From the NCBI GenBank assembly GCA_020635955.1, contig JACJYW010000003.1, positions 248,001 through 312,000 of the forward strand: DNA of 64,000 nt, in the 5' to 3' direction. The stretch is from Crocinitomicaceae bacterium. Lineage in GTDB: Bacteria > Bacteroidota > Bacteroidia > Flavobacteriales_D > Crocinitomicaceae. Within the stretch, counting starts at the first letter, position 1; the number at the start of each line of letters is the position of its first letter. The position numbers and the translations under genes were made by a program. Of the stretch, positions 26,322-33,911 are shown piece after piece. Under the pieces are notes generated by a model, which had not been told where the DNA came from, did no database searches, and saw only the letters and a list, made by a program, of their open reading frames with translations.

Positions 26322-27212
26322 ATGAAAAGAAGACATTTTTATCTAGGAATTATTGCTTTGGCCAGCAGTTCTCTTATAGTGAGTTGTGGTGGTGATGGAG
26401 ATGATGATGTTAATGAGATCCACATGGAGGATACATTAACTAATGTTGAAGATCCGAATGCGCTAGAGGTAGAATATGCAGTTCCAACGCCAAATGAATT
26501 GTTTGAGATCGTTAAACTACAGGGTGGAGAACAAAAACCTGGATTAGTTAACTCATTAGATAACAGAGGTAACTATGTAGGTACTAAAGAGAAAGCTTTA
26601 AACTTTGGTGTTTATTCAGCTGACCTTGCTTACATGAGTTGTTTCGGAATCGGAACAGAGTTCTTGATGTATATGAAAGCCATTGAAGAAATGGGTGATG
26701 AACTTGGAATCGCAGGTGCTTTTGATGAAGATCTAATGGATCGAATTGAAAACAACGAAGGTGATTCTGATTCTTTGTTCGCTATTTCAAATGAAACATA
26801 CTATGACAGCTACTTGTATCTTGAAGAAAATGGTAAGGGCGTTGAGTTGTCTTTGATCATGGGTGCCGGATACATTGAAAGCTTGTACATTGTATGTAAT
26901 CTAGTTGATAAGTACAAAGAGCACGATCCAATCGTTGAAAAGATCGGTGATCAAAAATTAGTATTGGAAAACTTGATGGAATTTATCGCAGCATATTCTG
27001 ATGATGAAGGTGTTCAGGAAATGACAAATGACCTGCTTTCATTACAAGAGGTATTCGAGATGACAATGGACTTTGAAGAGTCTGGTACGAACGTTGATAA
27101 TAATGAAGGTAAATTGGTTTTATCTGGAGGTGGAAAATTCAAAATGAATGAAAAAGCACTTAAGGATATTACTGCTAAAGTAACTGAACTTAGAGATAAC
27201 ATTATTAAATAA
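26322..27212 (+). CDS. Lipoprotein of unknown function
   Basis: 296 residues. Signal sequence with lipobox IVSCGGDGDDD (Cys about 22). The rest is acidic and helical with Asp/Glu-rich segments and a repeated pattern around FGVYSADLAYMSCFG and MGAGYIESLYIVCNLVDKY. I associate this type of protein with the Bacteroidota envelope but recognise no characterised domain. It is followed 8 nt later by another exported protein and a shared terminator. Confidence 0.75.
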   Translation: MKRRHFYLGIIALASSSLIVSCGGDGDDDVNEIHMEDTLTNVEDPNALEVEYAVPTPNELFEIVKLQGGEQKPGLVNSLDNRGNYVGTKEKALNFGVYSADLAYMSCFGIGTEFLMYMKAIEEMGDELGIAGAFDEDLMDRIENNEGDSDSLFAISNETYYDSYLYLEENGKGVELSLIMGAGYIESLYIVCNLVDKYKEHDPIVEKIGDQKLVLENLMEFIAAYSDDEGVQEMTNDLLSLQEVFEMTMDFEESGTNVDNNEGKLVLSGGGKFKMNEKALKDITAKVTELRDNIIK

Positions 27213-27220
27213 TTCAAACT

Positions 27221-27751
27221 ATGAAAAGAGCGTTATTAATTGGAGGAGCACTATTAGCAGTTGTTGCGTATGAAGCTTACGCTCAATGCAGCAAAACGCA
27301 TTACTTTTGCTCTTCTCAACTGCCTGAAGAACAGAAAGAAGAATTTTATACACTGAACAATCAGTCACAAAGTGCAACCTTTGCAAAAGGTAAAACTTAC
27401 AAAATGAGTTTTATTGCTTACACTGGGTATGATTATAGAATATCAGTTTGTACTGATGTTGAAGAGGGAGGAGACAAAGTGAGATTTGAATTATTTCATG
27501 ATGCCGTTGTGCGTGTGAAAGATGAATTTGGTAACACAAACATTCAAAGAAAGAAAGAATCTCTTTATAAAAATTCAGATGATAACCTGAGCCCTTATTT
27601 AGAGTTCTCGGTAGATAAAACTACCAAGTTCTATTTGGATGTAGGTGTTCCGGTTTCTGGAGAAAGCAAAGACAAAAAGTTGGCTAAAACGGACAACGTT
27701 TGTGTAGGAGTTCTTCTAGAACACAGAAAAGCAGAAAAATTAGGATTCTAA
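27221..27751 (+). CDS. Exported protein of unknown function
   Basis: 176 residues with signal peptide (MKRALLIGGALLAVVAYEAYA, cleaved before QCSK). The mature part has four Cys (QCSK, YFCSSQ, SVCTD, NVCVG) and beta-strand-like segments (KTYKMSFIAYTGYDYRISV, LEFSVDKTTKFYLDVGV). No domain recognised. It is 8 nt downstream of the lipoprotein gene and precedes a strong terminator, so these two form an operon. Confidence 0.7.
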   Translation: MKRALLIGGALLAVVAYEAYAQCSKTHYFCSSQLPEEQKEEFYTLNNQSQSATFAKGKTYKMSFIAYTGYDYRISVCTDVEEGGDKVRFELFHDAVVRVKDEFGNTNIQRKKESLYKNSDDNLSPYLEFSVDKTTKFYLDVGVPVSGESKDKKLAKTDNVCVGVLLEHRKAEKLGF

Positions 27752-27772
27752 TCCTTAGAAATAAAAAATACG

Positions 27773-27801
27773 AACCCTGGTCCTACCGACCGGGGTTTTT
27801 T
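27773..27801 (+). terminator. Rho-independent terminator
   Basis: AACCCTGGTC pairs with GACCGGGGTT (one G-U) across the loop CTACC, followed by a T run. It ends the two-gene unit 26322-27751. Confidence 0.9.
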
Positions 27802-27806
27802 ATAAG

Positions 27807-28838
27807 ATGATATTTACAAACGACAAAGTCAAACAACTTCAACACTGGATTGCAGACGCGAAGCACATCCTGGTAACAGCACACAAAAGCCCTGACGGAG
27901 ATAGCATAGGAAGTTCTTTAGGTTTATTTCATTACTTAAAAAAGAAGAATCCTAATGTTTGGATCTGCCATCCGGATGTGGCTCCCAATTTTTTACATTG
28001 GATGCCTGGTTTTGATAACATCCTGAATTTGGATGACCATAATTCAGAGGTAAAAAAACATTTTGAAGAGGCCGATCTGATCTTTTGCCTGGATTATAAT
28101 TCCTCAGCCAGAATTGGACAAATGGAACCTCTGATGAACGCATCAACAGCTAAAAAAGTAATGTTTGATCATCACAGGGATCCGGATGAAAAATTTTGTG
28201 ATCTGATGTTCTCAGATATTTCGTCCTGTTCAACTTCTCAGCTTGTCTTTGAATTCATTGAAGCCTCAAATGACCTGAACCTATTGGATGAAATAATAGG
28301 AACTCCCTTATATACTGGAATTGTAACGGATACCGGATCTTTCCGCTTCTCCTCTACTCAACCAAAAACGCATCATATTGTAGCTAGTTTGATAGAACAT
28401 GGTGTCAAACATTGGGAGGCTCATGAGAATACTTTTGATGATAACTCTTTAGATAGAATTAAACTGGTGAGCTATGCCTTGCTTGAGAAATTAGAGGTAA
28501 AGCCTGAATTTAAAACCGCCTTCATTGCCATAAATGAAGCGGAGCAAAAACGATTCAATGCGAAGAAAGGAGATACAGAAGGGCTGGTGAATCAAGCATT
28601 AGGAATTGAAGGTGTTAGAATGGCTGCATTCTTTAAAGAAGATGATGGAATCATTAAGATCAGTTTCCGTTCTAAAGGGAGCATACCTGTCAATGATCTG
28701 GCAAGGAACTATTTTCAAGGCGGTGGTCATCTCAATGCATCCGGAGGAAAATTTGTTGGTAAGATGGATGACGCCATTCAAAAGTTTGTAACTATTCTAC
28801 CTAAATTCGTTCAGGAAAATAAAGCCCTTTTTGAATGA
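27807..28838 (+). CDS. nrnA: DHH/DHHA1 phosphoesterase, NrnA-like oligoribonuclease/pAp phosphatase
   Basis: 343 residues. The DHH domain has TAHKSPDGDSIGSSLG near residue 24, the Asp-rich FCLDYN, DHH in MFDHHRDP (about 122), and GIVTDTGSFRFSST. The DHHA1 domain ends with the glycine block GGGHLNASGG (about 314). NrnA-type enzymes degrade short RNA oligomers and hydrolyse pAp in the cytoplasm. Only a few nt follow the preceding terminator, and it overlaps gldI by 4 nt (ATGA). Confidence 0.88.
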   Translation: MIFTNDKVKQLQHWIADAKHILVTAHKSPDGDSIGSSLGLFHYLKKKNPNVWICHPDVAPNFLHWMPGFDNILNLDDHNSEVKKHFEEADLIFCLDYNSSARIGQMEPLMNASTAKKVMFDHHRDPDEKFCDLMFSDISSCSTSQLVFEFIEASNDLNLLDEIIGTPLYTGIVTDTGSFRFSSTQPKTHHIVASLIEHGVKHWEAHENTFDDNSLDRIKLVSYALLEKLEVKPEFKTAFIAINEAEQKRFNAKKGDTEGLVNQALGIEGVRMAAFFKEDDGIIKISFRSKGSIPVNDLARNYFQGGGHLNASGGKFVGKMDDAIQKFVTILPKFVQENKALFE

Positions 28839-29377
28839 AAAGACTTGTGTTTTTAGGGATAATTATCGTTTCAGTAGTTGGATGCACTGATCATCCTGAT
28901 CAACTTCCTGTACAACAACCCAACTGGACGCAAGAAGAATCCATCAACATGAATTCCACTTTTGCTGCTGAAGAAGATGCGGAAATTGAAGATTTTCTGA
29001 GTCACAGACCGGATTGGAAAATGACTAAAACCGGAACAGGACTTCGCTATTTTGTTTACAATAGATCAGAACATTCCGATACAGCCAGAGTTGGAGATCT
29101 GGTTACTGTAGATTTCGAGATCTCTTTGTTGGACGGTACGATCTGTTATACTTCACAAGACAAGGGACCAGAAAGCTTTATTGTTGAAAAAACAGATATT
29201 GAATCAGGATTACATGAAGGCATGAAATACCTTTGCACAGGAGATAAAGCCTTATTTATACTACCAAGTCACATGGCTCACGGTTTAATTGGAGATACTG
29301 AAAAGATTCCTCCTTTAACTCCAGCCATATATGATATTCAACTATTGAAAATTGACCACGCAGCCCATAAACAATGA
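28835..29377 (+). CDS. gldI: GldI-like lipoprotein, FKBP-type peptidyl-prolyl isomerase
   Basis: 180 residues. Lipobox VVGCTD (Cys17). Residues about 75-175 form an FKBP domain (VGDLVTVDFEISLLDGT, then EGMKYLCTGDKALFILPSHMAHG, then YDIQLLKI). GldI in Flavobacterium johnsoniae is a lipoprotein with this fold, needed for gliding and type IX secretion, and is known to me next to a DHH phosphoesterase gene. The neighbourhood (4-nt overlaps on both sides) supports GldI, though other FKBP lipoproteins look alike. Confidence 0.7.
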   Translation: MKRLVFLGIIIVSVVGCTDHPDQLPVQQPNWTQEESINMNSTFAAEEDAEIEDFLSHRPDWKMTKTGTGLRYFVYNRSEHSDTARVGDLVTVDFEISLLDGTICYTSQDKGPESFIVEKTDIESGLHEGMKYLCTGDKALFILPSHMAHGLIGDTEKIPPLTPAIYDIQLLKIDHAAHKQ

Positions 29378-30243
29378 TCAAAAAACCATATTTATTCAGC
29401 CTATTGCTCATTCCTTTCGTTTCTTGCCAACTTTCAGGTGTAGAAAATGAAGAAGAGGAACTAAATGACACTTCTATAGTTCAAAACACTATTGATTCTT
29501 CTGAAATTGAAGTACCAATGATGCTGGAAGATTCTATAAATGGCGCCCCTAACGAAATGGTGTTTCAAAGAAATGACGGATTACGCATTGAATGGACAAC
29601 TAAAAAGGATGATCAAATTCAATTGAATGATGTAGTAATGGTGAATTATACTGCACGGGTTGCCGCAGGAGAAGTCTATGATTCAAATAAACCCCTTGGT
29701 GAGCCTGTTCCATTAAAAACGAATATTGGCATGATGATCAAAGGCTGGGAAGAAGGTTTGTTGATGATGCATATTGGTGATAAAGGAAGGATCATGATCC
29801 CTTCAGACCTGGCTTACGGTGAAGATGGATATTTAACTATTGTTCCACCAAGAGCAGATATTATCGTTGACATTGAGATCGTTTCTCGGGTAGAACCGGT
29901 TAAGTTGGAAAGCGGAGTATTGGTTTACAAGTGGAAATCTAGCACAGAAGGTAAAACTCCAGTAAAGAACCAGCTGATCACTTTCGACTACTTTGCTTAT
30001 AAAAAAGGAAATAAGCCAGGTATGTATGATAATTCATATCAAAATGAAGCACCTTTTAGTTTCAAATATGAATACACGAATGTTGTAGAAGGATTGCATA
30101 TTGGAATGTCAGTGATGAAAGCAGGAGAGAATGCATTTATTGAAATTCCGTCAAAAATGGCTTATGGTTCAAAAGGATTGGTTGACCTGGTACCGGCAAA
30201 TACGGATATCGTCTATGATGTTCGAGTTGCCAGTATAGAATAA
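29374..30243 (+). CDS. Lipoprotein with two FKBP-type isomerase domains
   Basis: 289 residues. Lipobox FVSCQ (Cys19) and an acidic tether. The first FKBP domain spans about 82-172 (NDVVMVNYTARVAAGEVYDS, GWEEGLLMMHIGDKGRIMIPS, AYGEDG). The second spans about 195-288 (NQLITFDYFAYKKGN, EGLHIGMSVMKAGENAFIEI, AYGSKG). Likely a periplasmic or outer-membrane folding helper. It is the third gene of the nrnA-gldI unit and overlaps gldI by 4 nt, so it probably works with GldI in envelope protein folding; the second domain is shorter and may be inactive. Confidence 0.8.
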   Translation: MIKKPYLFSLLLIPFVSCQLSGVENEEEELNDTSIVQNTIDSSEIEVPMMLEDSINGAPNEMVFQRNDGLRIEWTTKKDDQIQLNDVVMVNYTARVAAGEVYDSNKPLGEPVPLKTNIGMMIKGWEEGLLMMHIGDKGRIMIPSDLAYGEDGYLTIVPPRADIIVDIEIVSRVEPVKLESGVLVYKWKSSTEGKTPVKNQLITFDYFAYKKGNKPGMYDNSYQNEAPFSFKYEYTNVVEGLHIGMSVMKAGENAFIEIPSKMAYGSKGLVDLVPANTDIVYDVRVASIE

Positions 30244-30272
30244 TCTCCAATCACGCCTTTAACAATATTTCA

Positions 30273-30824
30273 TTAGGGGTTTTGATAAATATATATTAGA
30301 ACCTGATCAAAAGCATGAATACATAGAAATGATATGGCAGACGCAATACTTGCCTTTGTAAGATTATCAATGTGTCTTATCCATAAACCCATTGCACCGA
30401 TTACCACTTGCCAAATGGTCATCATCCAATTGAGATATACATGATTATAATCCATGTAGAACATGGCAACGAAACTGATCACTTTTGGCAACAGAGTAAG
30501 AGACATCAATATTAATATTCCATAAAACCCACCAAATTCTCCTCCAAATGCTGCGACAATGATCATGAAGGCCATTAAAAAAATGACAACACTGCAAAAT
30601 GTAAAGAACATGAATATAACCGAAGCTTCCAGTCCCTTATCCTTCAATTGAGTATCCAATGACAATATCCCCCAGATCATTATACTCAAGACAATTGTGC
30701 CAATAAAAAAAGATATGAATGCAATAGGAGATTGACGCTCTTCTTCATCATATTCTCTGAACATCCTTAATGGAAGAAAAGGCGTAAGAAACAGATATTT
30801 AAATGACTTTAGGAGCAAATTCAT
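30273..30824 (-). CDS. Multi-pass membrane protein, Yip1-like
   Basis: 183 residues with five predicted membrane helices (for example FISFFIGTIVLSIMIWGIL and FTFCSVVIFLMAFMIIVAAF). The N-terminal amphipathic segment KSFKYLFLTPFLPLRMF resembles the start of the next protein upstream (KGFLLAPFQPKKTFY), so the two are probably related members of a Yip1-type family. Function unknown. It lies convergent to the FKBP gene. Confidence 0.65.
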   Translation of the reverse strand: MNLLLKSFKYLFLTPFLPLRMFREYDEEERQSPIAFISFFIGTIVLSIMIWGILSLDTQLKDKGLEASVIFMFFTFCSVVIFLMAFMIIVAAFGGEFGGFYGILILMSLTLLPKVISFVAMFYMDYNHVYLNWMMTIWQVVIGAMGLWIRHIDNLTKASIASAISFLCIHAFDQVLIYIYQNP

Positions 30825-30881
30825 AAAATGAATTTACGATATCAATTTGAATTAGTGATGTTTAATGTTGCGGACGATCAA

Positions 30882-31430
30882 CTAAAAGAGCCAGGGAAAA
30901 ATAACTCTATAAAACATCCTGGTAAGAATAACAATGATTATCACAGCTACTAATGAGTTGGCTAAACCTAATTTGACATCTACCATTCGCAAAGTTGCGA
31001 TTCCGAAACCAGCTGTGATTCCAATCCAGAGCAATCCCACATAATAGACATACTCTCCATACATGGGATAAAGTGATCCAAAGATCTGAGTTAATATGGC
31101 CGGTAAATAAGAGATCACCACTACGCTTCTGGCAGACAGATTCGTTAATTCGTGTTTGATAATAGGCTTACTCAATAATCTGATGACCATGGCCAGACCT
31201 ATCGTTTGAAATAAAAATGGAATGGTGATAGAAATAAACAGGACCAAAAAAGGGAAATCGGCTTCTCTGTATCTCATCAACACAGCCATAGTATACCAAA
31301 GTGCTGCTGCTGCCCATAACAAATTGGTCGAACGTTTATCAAACTGAGCAACTAAACCAATAGAATAAAAGGTTTTCTTAGGCTGAAAGGGAGCCAGTAA
31401 AAAGCCTTTTAAAGCCTGCTGAAAATTCAT
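30882..31430 (-). CDS. Multi-pass membrane protein, Yip1 family
   Basis: 182 residues with five helices. The arrangement of an N-terminal amphipathic stretch followed by WAAAALWYTMAVLMRY, then ITIPFLFQTIGLAMVIRLL, and a C-terminal VAVIIIVILTRMF is typical of bacterial Yip1-domain proteins. Role unknown. The start codon overlaps the stop of a 51-residue membrane protein gene upstream (TCAT on the plus strand, so ATGA in the message). Confidence 0.7.
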   Translation of the reverse strand: MNFQQALKGFLLAPFQPKKTFYSIGLVAQFDKRSTNLLWAAAALWYTMAVLMRYREADFPFLVLFISITIPFLFQTIGLAMVIRLLSKPIIKHELTNLSARSVVVISYLPAILTQIFGSLYPMYGEYVYYVGLLWIGITAGFGIATLRMVDVKLGLANSLVAVIIIVILTRMFYRVIFPWLF

Positions 31431-31582
31431 TTTTTCTTATTTCTACCCATAGCGTAGCCTATACCAAAAGCAAGTGCTCCAATGATAAATGTCCACCAAT
31501 AAGTAAAAACTAATTTTAATACGATTGCCAGTACCACAATCGCGCCTATGACGATTAGAACGTTTTTCGTTTGCTTATCCAT
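31427..31582 (-). CDS. Small two-helix membrane protein
   Basis: 51 residues, start ATG at 31580-31582, read on the minus strand. MDKQTKN is followed by a helix (VLIVIGAIVVLAIVLKLVF), a TYWW turn, and a second helix (TFIIGALAFGIGYAMG) ending in a basic tail RNKKK. Its stop codon overlaps the start of the Yip1-family gene by the ATGA arrangement, which supports real translation. Upstream, ATATTC/GAATAT forms a 6-bp hairpin with a GTTT loop. No family recognised. Confidence 0.6.
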   Translation of the reverse strand: MDKQTKNVLIVIGAIVVLAIVLKLVFTYWWTFIIGALAFGIGYAMGRNKKK

Positions 31583-31648
31583 TTGTTCGAATTGATATTC
31601 AAACGAATATAAGAATGATTCTTTGTTGAAACCGTGAAATAGCCAAAT

Positions 31649-32620
31649 CTATTTCTGCATTTCAACCACCCAGATCCCTCTCAACTGATTCACACCGTAC
31701 CCAATTCCTTTGTCATTTGGATATTTTTGTTTGATCAGTTCTGCTGTTGAAGGCTTGATCTCCTTTGAAGTTCCATGACATTGCAAACACATGTCATTCG
31801 TCAAAATCGGATAATATCCAATGACGACATTATCCATTTCTTTAGTGGTTGAAGTGATCTCCTCTCCTTTTTCAAGTTGCTCTTTAAAAGATTGAATGAT
31901 CGCCAACTCATCATTATTTGCCAAATTATTTGGATTTCTATTTTTATCAGATACCCTTTTGATCTTAACTCCAAACTCAGTGGCCATAGAATCAGTCAAA
32001 TGAAAAGCATTCAAATTACAAAACTCCAATGCGCCATCTGTTCCCTCAGTATTGATCTTCCCTTTCAAATTCTTCCCTAATACAGATTTGGTAGACATGG
32101 CAAATTGAAATCCTCTATCCAGGTAACTCATTTCAGAAGGATCTTTGAGATTCTTTGCTTTCTCGAGCGCATAAGAATTAGCATACCAGCCAGAATCCTG
32201 AATAGTTGAAGAATACAGATACCTTCCAACAGCTTCACTCATAGCTTTGCCAAAACTCATATTGGGCATCACCCCAAAATTTTCAACCGCGTCTTTCATG
32301 ATGGCCTTTTCCTTAGAAGGATCAGATAAGAACGAAGTGATGGCGTCCACAAAATCTTCTTCGCTTTCATGCTGCGCCAGATATACTCTCTTTACTTCTG
32401 CCATATTCGGTGCTGTAACAGCCGAAGCATTGGCATCTGGGTTGTGACATGAAAAACAAGAGGTTTCAAGCAACTGAAAACCATTATGATCTTCTGTTAA
32501 AGTCTCTTCATCATTATTATTTAGATCCTCAGTATACTGATCGTAAGAATCTCCACAGCTCAACAAAAAAGATGTGAGTAGAAAAATAATGAAGGAATAT
32601 AATACCAGTTTAGTCCTCAT
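31649..32620 (-). CDS. Dihaem c-type lipoprotein with DUF3365-like domain
   Basis: 323 residues. Lipobox FLLSCGDS (Cys22). Two haem-binding CxxCH motifs: CFSCH (about 55) in an N-terminal cytochrome-like part and CLQCHG (about 286) near the end. The C-terminal half (NAFHLTDSMATEFGVKIKRVSDKNRNPNN, quoted here in parts as LTDSMATEFGVKIKRVSD and RNPNN, then IGYYPIL, CLQCHG, GYGVNQLRGIW) matches DUF3365/Tll0287-like haem sensor domains. Probably an outer-membrane or periplasmic electron-transfer or redox-sensing lipoprotein; partner unknown. Confidence 0.85.
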   Translation of the reverse strand: MRTKLVLYSFIIFLLTSFLLSCGDSYDQYTEDLNNNDEETLTEDHNGFQLLETSCFSCHNPDANASAVTAPNMAEVKRVYLAQHESEEDFVDAITSFLSDPSKEKAIMKDAVENFGVMPNMSFGKAMSEAVGRYLYSSTIQDSGWYANSYALEKAKNLKDPSEMSYLDRGFQFAMSTKSVLGKNLKGKINTEGTDGALEFCNLNAFHLTDSMATEFGVKIKRVSDKNRNPNNLANNDELAIIQSFKEQLEKGEEITSTTKEMDNVVIGYYPILTNDMCLQCHGTSKEIKPSTAELIKQKYPNDKGIGYGVNQLRGIWVVEMQK

Positions 32621-32634
32621 AGCAATAGTTTTCT

Positions 32635-32642
32635 CAAAGGTA
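32635..32642 (-). promoter_or_regulatory. -7 element TACCTTTG of the dihaem lipoprotein gene
   Basis: A perfect TAnnTTTG match on the minus strand, 14 nt before the ATG at 32620. No clear -33 TTTG. Confidence 0.4.
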
Positions 32643-32740
32643 CGGACTGTAAATTGAAAGTTCAGTGACAGATGTTACGATAAACCTCTGTCAGGTTTCT
32701 AATCTGAGATTATCGGCACAATAATTCGTAACTCAGTGCT

Positions 32741-33271
32741 ATGAAATTGAAGGCGGAATATTTATACTATAGTTTTATTGCATTGTTTGTCTTAACTGTT
32801 TCATGTACAGAGAATGAAAAATCTGAAATCCATGAGTTTGATTGGAACAGTAAACAAATTGATCTAGCTAATTCAACTAATCTTGAGAAAGGTCAAACTT
32901 ATCTTTCGATCTATTCATCAATTTATAGTTTTACTGAGCAGTCAACCACTAATCTAACTGCAACCGCTAGCATTAGAAATATAAACACTGAAGATACCGT
33001 TTATGTGACGAACGCATCTTATTATAATACTAAAGGAGAACTAGTTAGAACATATTTTGACTTCCCCATATATCTAGCACCTCTAGAAACCATAGAAATT
33101 GTTGTACATCAACAAGATGAAACGGGAGGAACTGGAGGTAACTTTATTTTTGAATGGCTTAAAGATTCGACAATTAATGAGCCTTATTTTGAAGCCGTGA
33201 TGATCTCTATGAGCGCTCAGCAAGGACTTTCATTTAGTACAAAAGGACAAAGACTAATTATAAATGATTAA
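32741..33271 (+). CDS. Lipoprotein with DUF3124-like domain
   Basis: 176 residues. Lipobox TVSCTE (Cys22). The mature part has the DUF3124 layout as I recall it: GQTYLSIYSSIYSF, LTATASIRNIN, VTNASYYNTKGELVR, LAPLETIEIVVHQQDETGG and NFIFEW. Function of the family is not known to me. The end overlaps the MarC gene start by 8 nt. Confidence 0.65.
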   Translation: MKLKAEYLYYSFIALFVLTVSCTENEKSEIHEFDWNSKQIDLANSTNLEKGQTYLSIYSSIYSFTEQSTTNLTATASIRNINTEDTVYVTNASYYNTKGELVRTYFDFPIYLAPLETIEIVVHQQDETGGTGGNFIFEWLKDSTINEPYFEAVMISMSAQQGLSFSTKGQRLIIND

Positions 33272-33869
33272 TACTATTCTTCTACTCATAGCTGTAATTG
33301 ATCCTTTGGGATCTGTTCCTGTGTATTTGGAAGCTACCAAACAATTCGATAAAAAGCACAAAAGAAAAGTTGCCATCAGTGCTTCAATTATTGCGTTTTT
33401 GATCTTATTGTTCTTTATTGTTGTTGGTCAATTCATTTTAGAAGGAATGGAAGTATCGCTTGATGCTTTTCAAATTTCAGGTGGAGTTATCTTATTTCTA
33501 TTTGCATTAACTATGATCTTTGGAGAAGGGAAGCCAGAGTCAGAAAAACATTCAATTAAAGACTATAAGCATGTCACTATCTTTCCTGTGGCAATCCCAT
33601 CCATTGCCTCACCCGGAGCAATAATGGCTGTGGTACTTATGACGGATAATCACATTTACAAAATTGAAGATCAGATCATTACTACACTGTTGGTAGCACT
33701 AGTTGTTTTCTTAACCATGGTATTGCTACTGGCTGCAAATATAGTTCAGGAGAAAATTGGTGAGTATGGGATCACAGTGATCAGTAAAATCATGGGATTG
33801 ATACTCGCGTCTTATGCCGTTCAAAGTGTATTGAGTGGCTTAAAGGATTTCTTTACAGTGATACATTGA
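33264..33869 (+). CDS. MarC-family integral membrane protein
   Basis: 201 residues with six helices. The start LLLIAVIDPLGSVPVYL is the typical IDPxGxxP MarC signature and VAIPSIASPGAIMAVVLM is the second conserved loop. The family was once tied to multiple antibiotic resistance but its transport role is unsettled. Translationally overlaps the DUF3124 lipoprotein by 8 nt. Confidence 0.88.
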   Translation: MINTILLLIAVIDPLGSVPVYLEATKQFDKKHKRKVAISASIIAFLILLFFIVVGQFILEGMEVSLDAFQISGGVILFLFALTMIFGEGKPESEKHSIKDYKHVTIFPVAIPSIASPGAIMAVVLMTDNHIYKIEDQIITTLLVALVVFLTMVLLLAANIVQEKIGEYGITVISKIMGLILASYAVQSVLSGLKDFFTVIH

Positions 33870-33911
33870 TGTCTTTCATCCTTTTCATTGTGCCGGAAAA
33901 GGTATGTGGAG

